Below are positions 32,190 to 40,740 of a stretch of 64,000 nucleotides of DNA, piece by piece. The first letter of the stretch is position 1; each line of letters begins with the position of its first letter. The notes under the pieces were generated by a model. The model did not search any database and was not told the origin of the DNA. It was given only the letters and a program-made list of their open reading frames with translations. The stretch covers positions 1-64,000 of the forward strand of contig CALFZO010000140.1 of the NCBI GenBank assembly GCA_937952305.1, in the 5' to 3' direction. The stretch is from an uncultured Anaerolineales bacterium. Its GTDB lineage: Bacteria > Chloroflexota > Anaerolineae > Anaerolineales > UBA6663. A program made the position numbers and the translations under genes.

Positions 32190-33626
32190 ATGGCCATCCG
32201 CTTCACAAAGATCGTCTGCACCATTGGCCCCTCCTGCAACACCGAAGAGAAGATTACGGCGCTGATTGAGGCGGGCATGAACGTGGCCCGCTTGAACTTC
32301 TCGCACGGGACCCATGAGGACCATGCCGCCAATATCGGGCGCATCCGACGCGTGGCCAACCGCCTGAACCGGCCGGTCGCCATCCTGCAAGACCTGCAAG
32401 GCCCCAAGATCCGCACCGGCTGGCTGGAGGACCACAAACCGGTGGAGCTGGTGGACGGCGCGGCTCTCGTCATCACCACGCGCGACATGCTCGGCAACGT
32501 GCGCGAGGTCGCCACGACTTACGACGGTCTGCCCGGCGACGTGCGCCCCGGCGACCGGGTGCTGTTGGACGACGGCCTGCTGGAGCTGCGGGTCGAGCGC
32601 GTCGAAGGCACGGAGGTCCACACCCGCGTGGTACATGGCGGCCTGCTCAAGGAGCACAAAGGCATCAACCTGCCGGGCGTGCTCGTCAACGCGCCGTCGC
32701 TGACCGAGAAAGACCGGCAGGATCTGGCCTTCGGCATCCAGCAGCAGGTGGACTACGTGGCCCTCAGCTTCGTGCGCCGCGCCGAAGACCTGGCCATGAT
32801 GAAACGCGCCCTGGTGGAGATCGACCCGCGCGCCGCCAAGATGCCGATCATCGCCAAGCTGGAGAAGCCGGCCGCGCTGGACAACCTCGACTCGATCGTC
32901 GACATCGCCGACGGCGTGATGGTGGCGCGCGGCGATTTGGGCGTGGAGCTCTCGCCGCAGCAGGTGCCGACGGCCCAGAAGCGCATCATCGAGGCCGCCA
33001 ACCGCCAGCGCAAAATCGTGATCACGGCCACGCAGATGCTTGAGTCCATGATCCACAACCCGATCCCGACCCGGGCGGAGGTCTCCGACGTGGCCAACGC
33101 CATCTTCGACGGCAGCGACGCCGTGATGCTCTCCGGCGAAACCGCCTCCGGCCAGTACCCGATCGAAGCCGTGAAGATGATGGCGTCGATCGCCGAAGAG
33201 GCCGAGGCCAACTCGTCCAAGTACAGCCGCTGGCGCGTGCCCAACGAAGTCACCTCCGACGACTCGGTGGCGCTGGCCCGCGCCGCGCGCGAACTGGCCC
33301 ACGACCGCGAGGTCCAGGCGATCGCGGTCTTCACGCTCACCGGCCGCAATGCGCGCGTGCTCTCTAAGGCGCGGCCGCACGTGCCGATCCTGGCCTTCAC
33401 CCCGGAACCCAAGACCTTCCTGCGCATGGCGCTGATGTGGGGCGTGGTGCCGTACCTGGTGCCGCAGGCCGACAGCGTTGAGACCATGATCGCCCACGTC
33501 GAGGCCGCCATGCTGCTGAACTCACCGGTGCGGCCCGGCCACCAGGTCATCATGATCGGCGGCCTGCCGCCGACCAAGCTGGTGCCCGCCAACTTCATTC
33601 TGCTCCACACCGTCGGGCGCTCCTGA
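32190..33626 (+). CDS. pyk: Pyruvate kinase
   Basis: 478 residues, the usual bacterial length. It converts phosphoenolpyruvate and ADP to pyruvate and ATP, the last step of glycolysis. Signatures in order: KIVCTIGPS, MNVARLNFSHG, LQDLQGPKIRTG and the active-site motif IIAKLEKPAALDNLDSI. Then come VMVARGDLGVEL (metal-binding E/D region), MIHNPIPTRAEVSDVANAI and LSGETASGQYP. The C-terminal regulatory domain (~350-475) is present without an extra PEP-utiliser domain. No ribosome binding site is obvious before ATG 32190. It is followed after 30 bases by an MFS transporter gene. Confidence 0.96.
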   Translation: MAIRFTKIVCTIGPSCNTEEKITALIEAGMNVARLNFSHGTHEDHAANIGRIRRVANRLNRPVAILQDLQGPKIRTGWLEDHKPVELVDGAALVITTRDMLGNVREVATTYDGLPGDVRPGDRVLLDDGLLELRVERVEGTEVHTRVVHGGLLKEHKGINLPGVLVNAPSLTEKDRQDLAFGIQQQVDYVALSFVRRAEDLAMMKRALVEIDPRAAKMPIIAKLEKPAALDNLDSIVDIADGVMVARGDLGVELSPQQVPTAQKRIIEAANRQRKIVITATQMLESMIHNPIPTRAEVSDVANAIFDGSDAVMLSGETASGQYPIEAVKMMASIAEEAEANSSKYSRWRVPNEVTSDDSVALARAARELAHDREVQAIAVFTLTGRNARVLSKARPHVPILAFTPEPKTFLRMALMWGVVPYLVPQADSVETMIAHVEAAMLLNSPVRPGHQVIMIGGLPPTKLVPANFILLHTVGRS

Positions 33627-33656
33627 CCGAGGGCGGCGGCGCCGCTCCTGCCTGCT

Positions 33657-34865
33657 ATGCAAGCCTCTGCCGCCCTGCCCGAGGGCCTGGGAGTCCAAAC
33701 TACCCCGGCCGCCAGCCCGCGCGCGCTGTTTCTGGCGCGCGCCTACTATTTCTTCTTCTTCGGCGCGATCGGCTGCTACACGTACTACGCCAATCTGTAC
33801 TTTGAAGCGCGCGGACTGGGCGGCGGCGCCATCGGCCTGCTGGCCGCGCTGCCGCCGGTGATGCTCGTGTTGGGCGGGCCGCTATGGGGGGCGCTGGCCG
33901 ACCGCTTCCATCTGCACCGCGTGCTCCTGCCGCTCGTCACGCTGGCGCCCATCGCGCCAATCTGGTGGGTGGGCCAGACCGAGGCGCTCGGTTGGCTGGC
34001 CGCCTGGGTGGCCCTGGCCGCCTTTTTCAGCACAGCCACCGGACCGCTCATCGACAGCGCCGTCCTGGAACTGGTGGCCGGCACGCCGCACACGTTCGGC
34101 AGCATCCGCGTCTGGGGCACCTTCGGCTTCATCCTGGCTTCACCCACGATGGGCGCGCTGCTGCGCCCTGGCCAGCTGGCCCCGATCTTCATCGGTTACG
34201 CCGTGTGCATGGCCGCGGCCGGGCTGGCGGCCGTGGGCCTGCCGGCGCGCCGCCAGGTGCTGCACACCAGCTACCAAGCGGGCGTGCGCCAATTACTGGC
34301 CCAGCCGGCTTTCGTGCTGATCCTGGCGGCCGCGTTTCTGCTCGGCGCCGCCACCAACAGCGCCTTCGCGTTCTATCCTCTCCATCTGCAACACCTGGGC
34401 GCGTCCACGACGCTGATCGGACTGGCCGGCGCGCTGGCCGCGGTGACCGAGATCCCGACCCTGTTGCTGGTGCACCACCTGCTGCGGCGGTTTAGCGCCT
34501 GGGGCAGCCTGGCCCTGGGCGCCGCGCTCTACGTCGTGCGCTGGGCTGTGGTCGCCGTCATCCCCGGCCCGCTGCTGGCGACGCTCGCGCAGGTGCTGCA
34601 TGGCGTCTCCTTCGGGCCGTCGCTGGTGGGTGGGGTGGCCTATGTGGACGAGCACACTCCGCCCGGCCTGAGCGCCACGGGCCAGGCCGTCTTTTCGGCC
34701 ACGCAGTGGGGGCTGGGGGCCGCGGTCGGCGCGGCGGCCGGCGGCTGGGTCTTCGAGCACCTGGGGGCGGCCGGCTTCTTCCTGGCCGCCGCGGCCGTCA
34801 CCGCCGCCGGCCTGGTCCTGATCCTGGCGGCGCGGCGGCTGACAGCCAAGCGGCCATCAGCCTGA
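33657..34865 (+). CDS. MFS transporter (MFS_1-like / HcaT-LacY-type family)
   Basis: 402 residues with about twelve membrane helices. Near the N-terminus it has the aromatic stretch YYFFFFGAIGCYTYYANLYF, typical of the MFS_1-like group that includes HcaT and LacY-related sugar/aromatic-acid importers. The loop between helices 2 and 3 is GPLWGALADRFHLHR, the MFS signature. GSIRVWGTFGF lies near the middle and SATQWGLGAAVGAAAGGW near helix 11. It follows pyruvate kinase closely and may be co-transcribed. The substrate is not predictable. Confidence 0.85.
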   Translation: MQASAALPEGLGVQTTPAASPRALFLARAYYFFFFGAIGCYTYYANLYFEARGLGGGAIGLLAALPPVMLVLGGPLWGALADRFHLHRVLLPLVTLAPIAPIWWVGQTEALGWLAAWVALAAFFSTATGPLIDSAVLELVAGTPHTFGSIRVWGTFGFILASPTMGALLRPGQLAPIFIGYAVCMAAAGLAAVGLPARRQVLHTSYQAGVRQLLAQPAFVLILAAAFLLGAATNSAFAFYPLHLQHLGASTTLIGLAGALAAVTEIPTLLLVHHLLRRFSAWGSLALGAALYVVRWAVVAVIPGPLLATLAQVLHGVSFGPSLVGGVAYVDEHTPPGLSATGQAVFSATQWGLGAAVGAAAGGWVFEHLGAAGFFLAAAAVTAAGLVLILAARRLTAKRPSA

Positions 34866-34903
34866 CCCTTACCCCGCGCAGTGCGCGCGGCGGTTACTGC
34901 CGC

Positions 34904-34909
34904 TATAAT
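34904..34909 (+). promoter_or_regulatory. -10 element, probably giving a leaderless transcript
   Basis: A perfect TATAAT ends eight bases before the ATG at 34918. Normal start-site spacing puts the first transcribed base at or within a base or two of the start codon. No Shine-Dalgarno sequence can fit. No good -35 was seen. Confidence 0.5.
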
Positions 34910-34917
34910 CAGGGCTG

Positions 34918-35733
34918 ATGGACGCTACCGCCCCGCTGCCCTCCACCCAACTCCGTTGCACGCAGTGCGGGTCCGAGCTGCACCCCGAGGAGGGCCAGCT
35001 CTTCGTCACCTGCGCCAGCTGCAACAGCACCGTCTATCTCGACAAATCGCGCGTCGTCTTCCACTGGGCGCTGACCCCGACCGTGGACGAGGCCAAGGCC
35101 CGCAGCCTGCTGGCGCAATGGATGGCCGGCAACCAGACGGTGAAAGACCTGGACAAGAAGGCCCAGCTTGTCAGCCAGACCTTCGAGTACTTTCCGCTCT
35201 GGTATTTCAAACGGCGCGGCGCCGGGGACCGGGATCTGCTGGACCTGGAACCGGCCGCGGCGACGTCGATCACCGAGCTCAAGTCGCTGCAACTGCCGGC
35301 GGGTGATCTCAAGAAGTATGATCCCGCCCTCGACGGGCAGGCCGTGCCCCCCAGCGTGCCGCTGCAGACGGCGCTCACCTGGGTGCAGGAGCGCGGCGTG
35401 CCGGCGGTCGCCATCACCGAGACCGCGCTCGTGCACATCCCGGTCTATACGTTCAAGTACGCCTATCAGGACCAGACCTACACGGCCCTGGTGGAGGCGG
35501 CCACCGGCCGGACGCTGGCCAACCTGTTCCCGGCTAAAGCCGAGGCCCCGTACCTGCTGGCTGGCTGTGCCACCGGCGGCACCTTCCTGGGGCTGGCGCT
35601 GATCCCGATCGTCGCGGCCCTGATCGGCGACGAGAGCGGCTTCGGCCTGGGCCTGGCCCTCTGCGCCGGATTGGGTCTGCTGGCCGCGCCGCTGCTGTTC
35701 GCCCTGGCGGCCTGGGTGGCGGCAAAAGTCTGA
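34918..35733 (+). CDS. Zinc-ribbon membrane protein, unknown function (first of three)
   Basis: 271 residues. An N-terminal zinc ribbon (CTQCG...CASCN, residues ~14-36) is followed by a soluble alpha/beta region (~45-210) with WYFKRRG and the phrase ALVHIPVYTFKYAYQDQTYTAL. Two C-terminal membrane helices (~212-235 and 243-268) end the protein. The ATG lies eight bases after a TATAAT, so the message may be leaderless. It is followed by two more zinc-ribbon genes on the same strand with related layout, pointing to a three-component membrane or zinc-sensing unit. No named family was recognised. Confidence 0.75.
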   Translation: MDATAPLPSTQLRCTQCGSELHPEEGQLFVTCASCNSTVYLDKSRVVFHWALTPTVDEAKARSLLAQWMAGNQTVKDLDKKAQLVSQTFEYFPLWYFKRRGAGDRDLLDLEPAAATSITELKSLQLPAGDLKKYDPALDGQAVPPSVPLQTALTWVQERGVPAVAITETALVHIPVYTFKYAYQDQTYTALVEAATGRTLANLFPAKAEAPYLLAGCATGGTFLGLALIPIVAALIGDESGFGLGLALCAGLGLLAAPLLFALAAWVAAKV

Positions 35734-35797
35734 CGGAGGTCACAGGACCAAGGATGCGAGCCGGCCTGGGCTTGTGTCGCTTGGCGCTATCCCGCCT

Positions 35798-36850
35798 ATG
35801 AGCGAAACGCGCACCCTGACCGGTCTGAACTGCCCGCGCTGCGGCGGCACGGTCCCCATCCCGGAGGGCCAGTCCGTCGTGCAGTGCCCGTACTGCGATC
35901 TGCGCGCGCTGGTGCGCGGCGAGCGCGGCGTGCGCCGCTACCAGGTGCCCTGCCGCGTGGACCGCGCCACCGCGGCCCGCAAGCTCACCGACTTCTTGGG
36001 CAGCAACTTGGCCATCGCTTTCAACGCGCGCAGTCAGGCCAAGCTGAGCGAGCAATTCCTGGCCTACCTGCCGTTCTGGACCACCTGGGCGCGCGTCCTG
36101 GCTTGGGTCTTCGGCCAGGAGAAACGCGGCAGCGGCAAGAACTCACGCTGGGTGCCGCAAGAGCGCAAGATCACCGAAGACATGAACTGGACCGGTGCCG
36201 CCTGCGACGTGGGCGAGTTCGGCGTTAACCGCGTGGAGCTGACCAACCAGGCCCTGGAGCCGTTCAACCCAGACAGCCTGCACGCCGCCGGCCTGGTCTT
36301 TGAGCCCGTGACCTCGATGAGCGAAGCGCAGACCGCGGCCGAGCGGGACTTCCAGGACCGCGTGCGCCAACGCTCCGGCATCGATCGCATCTCGCAGGCC
36401 CTGGTGCGCTTTGTCAACGAACGCTTCGGCGTGGTCTACTATCCGCTCTGGGTGCAGCGCTACCTCTACCGCGGCCGCGCCTATCAAGTGGTGGTGGACG
36501 GCCACTCCGGCAACGTCCTGTACGGCAAGGCGCCGGGCAACACGCTCTACCGCGCCGCCGTGTTGGTGGTCGGCATGGCCACCGGCGCCTTCGTGGGCAT
36601 CGACGTCACCGCCCTGATCGCCTATGGCGCGCTGAACTCGTCCAGCAAAGACAACGGCGACGCGCTGGGCTTCGCGCTGGTGGTGCTGCTCGTCGGCCTG
36701 GGCATCATGGCCGCCGCCTACATGGCCTTCCGGTACGGCGAAGTGTATGAGTTCCAGAAGTTCAAGGCGCCGGGCAAGGGGCTGGCCGCCAACCTGGGCG
36801 GCCAGACGTTCGGCGAGATCCGCAAAGTGCTGGAGCAATTCCTGCGCTGA
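35798..36850 (+). CDS. Zinc-ribbon membrane protein, unknown function (second of three)
   Basis: 350 residues. The N-terminal zinc ribbon is CPRCG...CPYCD (residues ~12-33). A soluble region (~45-245) contains FLAYLPFWTTWARVLAWVFGQ and YYPLWVQRYLYRGRAYQVVVDG. The latter resembles the VHIPVYTFKYAYQDQTYTAL part of the gene before, so the two are probably distant paralogues. Two membrane helices follow (~250-272 and 287-310), then a conserved-looking tail. ATG 35798 was preferred to GTG 35774. The spacing to the next gene is 13 bases. It is co-directional with zinc-ribbon genes on both sides. Confidence 0.75.
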   Translation: MSETRTLTGLNCPRCGGTVPIPEGQSVVQCPYCDLRALVRGERGVRRYQVPCRVDRATAARKLTDFLGSNLAIAFNARSQAKLSEQFLAYLPFWTTWARVLAWVFGQEKRGSGKNSRWVPQERKITEDMNWTGAACDVGEFGVNRVELTNQALEPFNPDSLHAAGLVFEPVTSMSEAQTAAERDFQDRVRQRSGIDRISQALVRFVNERFGVVYYPLWVQRYLYRGRAYQVVVDGHSGNVLYGKAPGNTLYRAAVLVVGMATGAFVGIDVTALIAYGALNSSSKDNGDALGFALVVLLVGLGIMAAAYMAFRYGEVYEFQKFKAPGKGLAANLGGQTFGEIRKVLEQFLR

Positions 36851-36863
36851 CCTGCCGCCGCCT

Positions 36864-37409
36864 ATGGCTCAAACCATCACCCTCATCCCCCTGCTTTGCC
36901 CGAACTGCCGCGCCGCGCTGGAGGCCCAGCCGGACGAGGTCGCCTGGCGCTGCGCGCAATGCGGCCAGGGCTGGCAGCTCAACGAAGGTTACGGCGATTT
37001 CGGCCTGGAGCCGCTGGCGATCAATTTCCACGCGGGACTGAACCCGCGCGTCCACGGCCGGCCGTTCTGGACCACACAGGCCAGCGTCACCGTGCAGCGT
37101 GAGACCTACAGCGGCAACCAGGCGCGCCAGGCGCAGGAGTTCTGGGCTACGCCGCGGCGCTTCTTCGTCCCGGCCTTCACCTGCCCGCTGGAGACGCTCG
37201 TCAGCCTGGGCGCGGAACTCGTGCGCCAGCCCCCCGCGCTGCAGGCCGGCCCGCCGGCGCCGTTCACGGCCGTCACCCTGCCGCGCGCGGACGTGGCCGA
37301 TATGATCCAGTTCGTGGTCGTCGGGATTGAGGCCGAGCGCAAGGATCAGTTGAAGAGCCTGGGCGTCCAGGTGCAGATGGAGCCGCCGGAGCTGTGGATC
37401 CTGCCCTGA
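36864..37409 (+). CDS. Zinc-ribbon protein, soluble, unknown function (third of three)
   Basis: 181 residues. The zinc ribbon CPNCR...CAQCG lies at residues ~12-34, followed by a soluble domain with AINFHAGLNPRVHGRPFWTTQASVTVQRETY and FFVPAFTCPLETLVSLG. No membrane helix is seen. ATG 36864 lies 13 bases after the preceding stop. The domain shares the ribbon-plus-PFW/PLW layout with the two genes before it, suggesting a common origin. It converges with the LivHM fusion, 21 bases between stops, without a visible terminator. Confidence 0.7.
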   Translation: MAQTITLIPLLCPNCRAALEAQPDEVAWRCAQCGQGWQLNEGYGDFGLEPLAINFHAGLNPRVHGRPFWTTQASVTVQRETYSGNQARQAQEFWATPRRFFVPAFTCPLETLVSLGAELVRQPPALQAGPPAPFTAVTLPRADVADMIQFVVVGIEAERKDQLKSLGVQVQMEPPELWILP

Positions 37410-37430
37410 GAGCCGCCGCCAACCCCGCGC

Positions 37431-39440
37431 TTAGCGGCGCCGCCGCGCCCGCAGCCATACCGTCAGATACAGCGCCAGCCCGAAATTGAGATAGCTCAGC
37501 CCGCGCGCGTCAAAGGCCGACCCGAAGCGCAGATCGCCAGTCTGGAATTGCGCCAGCAGTCCGCCCAGCAGCGGGATCACGATCACGTCGTAGGCGCCGA
37601 TCACCAACGCCCCCGCCACCGCGCCCGGCACACTGCCCGCGCCGCCCAGAATCACCATCGCCAGCACCATGGCCGAGAGACGGAAGTCCACGGCGCCCGT
37701 GTCGATGTAGCTGAAGCTGGTGGCGTAGAGCGCGCCGGCGGCGCCGGCGATGGCCGCGCTCACGACAAACGCCAGGGCGCGATAGCGGCCGGGGTCGATG
37801 CCGTGGCTGGCAGCGGCCGTCTCGTCCTCGCTGGCCGCCAGCCAGGCCCGCCCCACCCGCGACCGGATCAAGCGCCAGCTGCCGAAGGCGGCCAGCGCCG
37901 CCAGGCCGAAAGCCAGGTAGTAGCGGGCCACCGGGGACGCCAAGGCGATGGTGAACAAAGTCGGCGCCGGGATGGCGGCCAGGCTGCCGCCGGTGCTGGT
38001 CAGGCCGCCCAGATTCACCAGCGTCTGCTGCGCCATCTGGCCGAGTGCCAGAGTGACGATCGCCAGATAATTGCGGCCGAGGCGGCGGGTGAGCGGGCCG
38101 GCCAGCGCGCCATACAGGCCCGCCGCCGCGGCGCTGGCAGCCAGCACAAAGATGAAGTCCACGCGCCCGCCCGTCGGCGGGCTGCTCACCAGCGCCGCTA
38201 CGTAACCGCCCAGGCCAAAGCTGACCGCATAGCCCAGGTCCAACAGGCCGGCCACGCCCAGCAGCAGATTCAGACCGAGCGCCAGCAAAGCGTAGATCGC
38301 CAGGCTCGTCATTGTCGACGCGCGGTGCCAGCCCAGGCCCGCATCCAGCCACGGATACAGGGCGCCCAGCAGCAGCAGCCCCAGCGCCAGGCGGCGGCTG
38401 GCCGGCGTCCAACGGCCCGGCCTGGAACGGCCCAGGGCCCCATCCTCGGTCAGCGCCGCCTCCTCACCGCTGGCCAGGAGGCCGGTCGGCCTGAGCAGCA
38501 ACAGCCCGATCAGCAGGCCCTGCAGCAGGACAGGCGTCCAGCGGGCCTGCCAGAAGTAGTCGCTGCCGGCCGCGCCCACGCCCAGCACCAGCCCGGCCAG
38601 CAGCGCACTCAGCGGATTGCCGACGCCGCCCAGGAGCGCGGCGGCGAAGGCCGTCAGGCCGCTTTGGGCGCCGGCGTTGGCAAACGGGTGCGTGTAATAG
38701 GTGGCAAAGACGAAGGCCGCCACGCCCGCCAGCGCGCCGCCCAGCCAGAACGCATCGCGGATGGCAGTCTCCGGATTGATCCCCACCAGGCGCGCCAGTT
38801 CCGCGTTCTGCGCCACGGCCCGGATGGCCCGCCCGGTACGCGTGCGCTGCAAGAACACCCACACGCCCAGCGCGCAGGCCAGGGCCAGCCCCAACACCAG
38901 CCCCTCTTTGACCGTCAGCGTGAAGCGGCCCGGCCCCGCCCACAGCACCGTCGCCGGCAGCACCTCGGGGATGCTGTCCCGCGGCAGTTCCGGAATGCCG
39001 GGCACACTGCGATGTTCGCCCGGGATCCAGTTGGGCAGGTAGAAACGCCAGATCAGGGCGGATTGATAGAGCACGAAAGACAGGCCCAGCGTCGCCAGCA
39101 GCGGCGCCAGGCCGCCGACCGAGCCGCCCGCCCCCCGGAAGGGCCGGAAGGCCAGACGCTCGATCAGGCCGGACAGCGCCGCGCCGAACAGCGCGGCGGC
39201 GGCCAGACACAGAAGCAGACCGCCCGCCTGCTCGACCGGCGGCCGCGCCAGGCTCAGGCCCAGCGCCGCGACCAGGGTGGTCACCACGATCGTGGTCAGG
39301 CCGAAGAGGTCGCCGTGCGCCAGGTTGAGCGTCCGCACGACGCCGTACACCAGCGTGACGGCGATGGCGTTCAGGGCGATCACGGCGCCGTTGGTCAGGC
39401 CGATCAGCAGCAGTTGGAGCAGGGTGTCCGGAGGGGGCAT
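37431..39440 (-). CDS. Fused branched-chain amino-acid ABC permease (LivH-LivM)
   Basis: 669 residues made of two permeases normally encoded separately. A LivH-like half (~1-300) begins LLLIGLTNGAVIALNAIAVTLVYG and has LNLAHGDLF and the EAA-like stretch after VGINPETAIRDAFWLGGALAG. After a charged linker (~310-330) a LivM-like half (~335-665) has LGLNLLLGVAGLLDLGYAVSF and RVGRAWLAASEDETAAASHGI. Together they would form the full transmembrane channel in one chain. No ATPase (LivG/LivF) or binding-protein gene is adjacent, so these must be supplied from elsewhere. The gene starts nine bases after the CGNR regulator stop, indicating co-transcription. Confidence 0.88.
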   Translation of the reverse strand: MPPPDTLLQLLLIGLTNGAVIALNAIAVTLVYGVVRTLNLAHGDLFGLTTIVVTTLVAALGLSLARPPVEQAGGLLLCLAAAALFGAALSGLIERLAFRPFRGAGGSVGGLAPLLATLGLSFVLYQSALIWRFYLPNWIPGEHRSVPGIPELPRDSIPEVLPATVLWAGPGRFTLTVKEGLVLGLALACALGVWVFLQRTRTGRAIRAVAQNAELARLVGINPETAIRDAFWLGGALAGVAAFVFATYYTHPFANAGAQSGLTAFAAALLGGVGNPLSALLAGLVLGVGAAGSDYFWQARWTPVLLQGLLIGLLLLRPTGLLASGEEAALTEDGALGRSRPGRWTPASRRLALGLLLLGALYPWLDAGLGWHRASTMTSLAIYALLALGLNLLLGVAGLLDLGYAVSFGLGGYVAALVSSPPTGGRVDFIFVLAASAAAAGLYGALAGPLTRRLGRNYLAIVTLALGQMAQQTLVNLGGLTSTGGSLAAIPAPTLFTIALASPVARYYLAFGLAALAAFGSWRLIRSRVGRAWLAASEDETAAASHGIDPGRYRALAFVVSAAIAGAAGALYATSFSYIDTGAVDFRLSAMVLAMVILGGAGSVPGAVAGALVIGAYDVIVIPLLGGLLAQFQTGDLRFGSAFDARGLSYLNFGLALYLTVWLRARRRR

Positions 39441-39449
39441 CGCGCGTTC

Positions 39450-40088
39450 TCAGCGGCGCGCCGCGCGCCGGGCCTTCTGACGCCGGTAGTAACGCCGGGC
39501 CTTGTTGATGCTGCCGCAATCGTCCGTGGCACACCAGCGGCGGCGCCCATTCTTGGTCGTGTCCAGGAACAGCCAGCCGCAGCCGCGCTCGTCCGCGCAC
39601 TGGCCCACCCGCGCGAGCTGCGGCGAGGTCAACAGCTCGGCGGCGGCGCGGGCCACGGGCCACAGCGGCCGCTCCAACTCCGGGTCGGCCGCGGTCCACT
39701 CCCAGACGTAGCCGGCCGCAGCCGGCACCAGGCGCAGCCGCGCGTAGGCCGCGGCGAGGTGCCGGTTGAGAGTCGCCAGGTCCGCGGCGGCGGGTGGTTC
39801 GCCCCGCGCACGCGCGACGAACAGCCGGTAGACGGCCTCGCGCAGAGCCAGCGCGGTTTGGCGCACCGCCTCAGCCCGCGCCGGCGCCTGCGCAGCGGCC
39901 TGCCGCAGACGCCGCGCCAGGCCCGCCGCCACCAGACCGGCCTGGGCCGCCCAGTCCACAAGGGCGTCATAGGAGGTGAGCAGTTCCACCGGCGCCGGCG
40001 TGGCGTGCCAGTGCACGGTGTTGGCGAAATCAAGCGCGGGGTGGCCGCCGCGGAACTTGAATACTTTGGGATAGGTTTTGACCGGCAT
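39450..40088 (-). CDS. CGNR zinc-finger / ABATE-domain transcriptional regulator
   Basis: 212 residues. The N-terminal ABATE-type domain opens with GGHPALDFANTVHW (residues ~13-26) and is mainly helical. The C-terminal zinc finger (~165-205) is C-x5-C...RRWCATDDCG followed by a basic helix NKARRYYRRQKARRAARR. The usual CGNR is CGSI here. Such proteins are thought to bind DNA. ATG 40088 was chosen over an upstream start at 40139 that would lie inside the palindrome 40109-40136. The palindrome sits 20 bases before this ATG and is a likely operator, perhaps for autoregulation. The LivHM fusion follows directly. Confidence 0.85.
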   Translation of the reverse strand: MPVKTYPKVFKFRGGHPALDFANTVHWHATPAPVELLTSYDALVDWAAQAGLVAAGLARRLRQAAAQAPARAEAVRQTALALREAVYRLFVARARGEPPAAADLATLNRHLAAAYARLRLVPAAAGYVWEWTAADPELERPLWPVARAAAELLTSPQLARVGQCADERGCGWLFLDTTKNGRRRWCATDDCGSINKARRYYRRQKARRAARR

Positions 40089-40108
40089 GGGGTGCCCCGG
40101 CCGCCATT

Positions 40109-40136
40109 TTACTATCAAAACGCTTTTTGATAGTAA
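40109..40136 (-). promoter_or_regulatory. AT-rich 12-bp palindrome (operator candidate) before the CGNR regulator
   Basis: TTACTATCAAAA (40109-40120) and TTTTGATAGTAA (40125-40136) are exact inverse copies separated by four bases. Its base composition contrasts strongly with the GC-rich surroundings. On the minus strand TTGTTA and GATAGT, 17 bases apart, overlap it and could be the promoter. Confidence 0.6.
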
Positions 40137-40150
40137 CAAACTCCGGGGAC

Positions 40151-40180
40151 AGAAAACCGGGGACGGCTGGCGTCCCCGGT
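40151..40180 (-). terminator. Rho-independent terminator of the PRC-barrel gene
   Basis: ACCGGGGACG (40156-40165) and CGTCCCCGGT (40171-40180) form a perfect ten-pair stem with a five-base loop. On the minus strand it is followed by TTTTCT. It ends the transcript of the genes upstream on this strand. Confidence 0.8.
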
Positions 40181-40194
40181 GGTCAACGCGGCGG

Positions 40195-40707
40195 TCAGGC
40201 GGTGGGCGCGTCCAGGGACTCGGCCTTGGCCAGCGCCGTGATCATGGGCGCGTCTTTGCTGCCGAAGTTACTGATGGCGGCCCGGGCGATGGTCTTGCGC
40301 TCGGCCAGCGGCCCCTGCACGAAAAGGCGGCCCAGCCCAAAGCCGATCACGTTGCCGTCGGCGTCCAGGATGACGTCGTCCACGGTCGCGATCTTGGTGC
40401 CGCCGTCGGTCTGGATCTCGCGGCCGCGCAGCGCCCCGACCGGGATGAACAGGTCGCTGCCGGGGATGGCGTTCAGCTCGACGACGGCGTCCGGGCCGGT
40501 CACCAGCCAGGCGTCGATCCCGAGCACCTGGACCTTGAGCCGGTCGACGGCGAAGGTCTTGCGGTTGAGCAGGCCCTCCTGACGCACGAAGACGCCCGTC
40601 ACCCGGTTGAGGCCGGCGTCCAGGTACAGGTCCTTGACCTCGCCCAGCTTCTTGCCATTGGTGAGGCTGATCAGCGGTTTGCCGTGCTGGTCCTTAGACG
40701 GGGGCAT
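40195..40707 (-). CDS. PRC-barrel domain protein
   Basis: 170 residues containing two PRC-barrel repeats. The first is around residues 10-70 (ISLTNGKKLGEVKDLYLD) and the second around 85-150 (GREIQTDGGTKIATVDDVILDADGNVIGF). The repeated pattern of G-x-x-I/V-x-D-hydrophobic-hydrophobic-D is typical. These domains bind RNA or protein surfaces, for example in RimM or photosynthetic reaction centres. No signal or membrane segment is seen. It lies 33 bases behind the MgtC-like gene and ends at a strong terminator. The partner is unknown. Confidence 0.82.
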   Translation of the reverse strand: MPPSKDQHGKPLISLTNGKKLGEVKDLYLDAGLNRVTGVFVRQEGLLNRKTFAVDRLKVQVLGIDAWLVTGPDAVVELNAIPGSDLFIPVGALRGREIQTDGGTKIATVDDVILDADGNVIGFGLGRLFVQGPLAERKTIARAAISNFGSKDAPMITALAKAESLDAPTA

Positions 40708-40740
40708 CCGTTTCTCCTCCAGCCGCCGGCCGGGCGGGCG

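Noticed and set aside
37548..40130. 860-codon plus-strand frame across the LivHM fusion and CGNR gene
   Set aside because: Gln/Arg-rich shadow that would span two genes with clear families on the other strand and their promoter palindrome.
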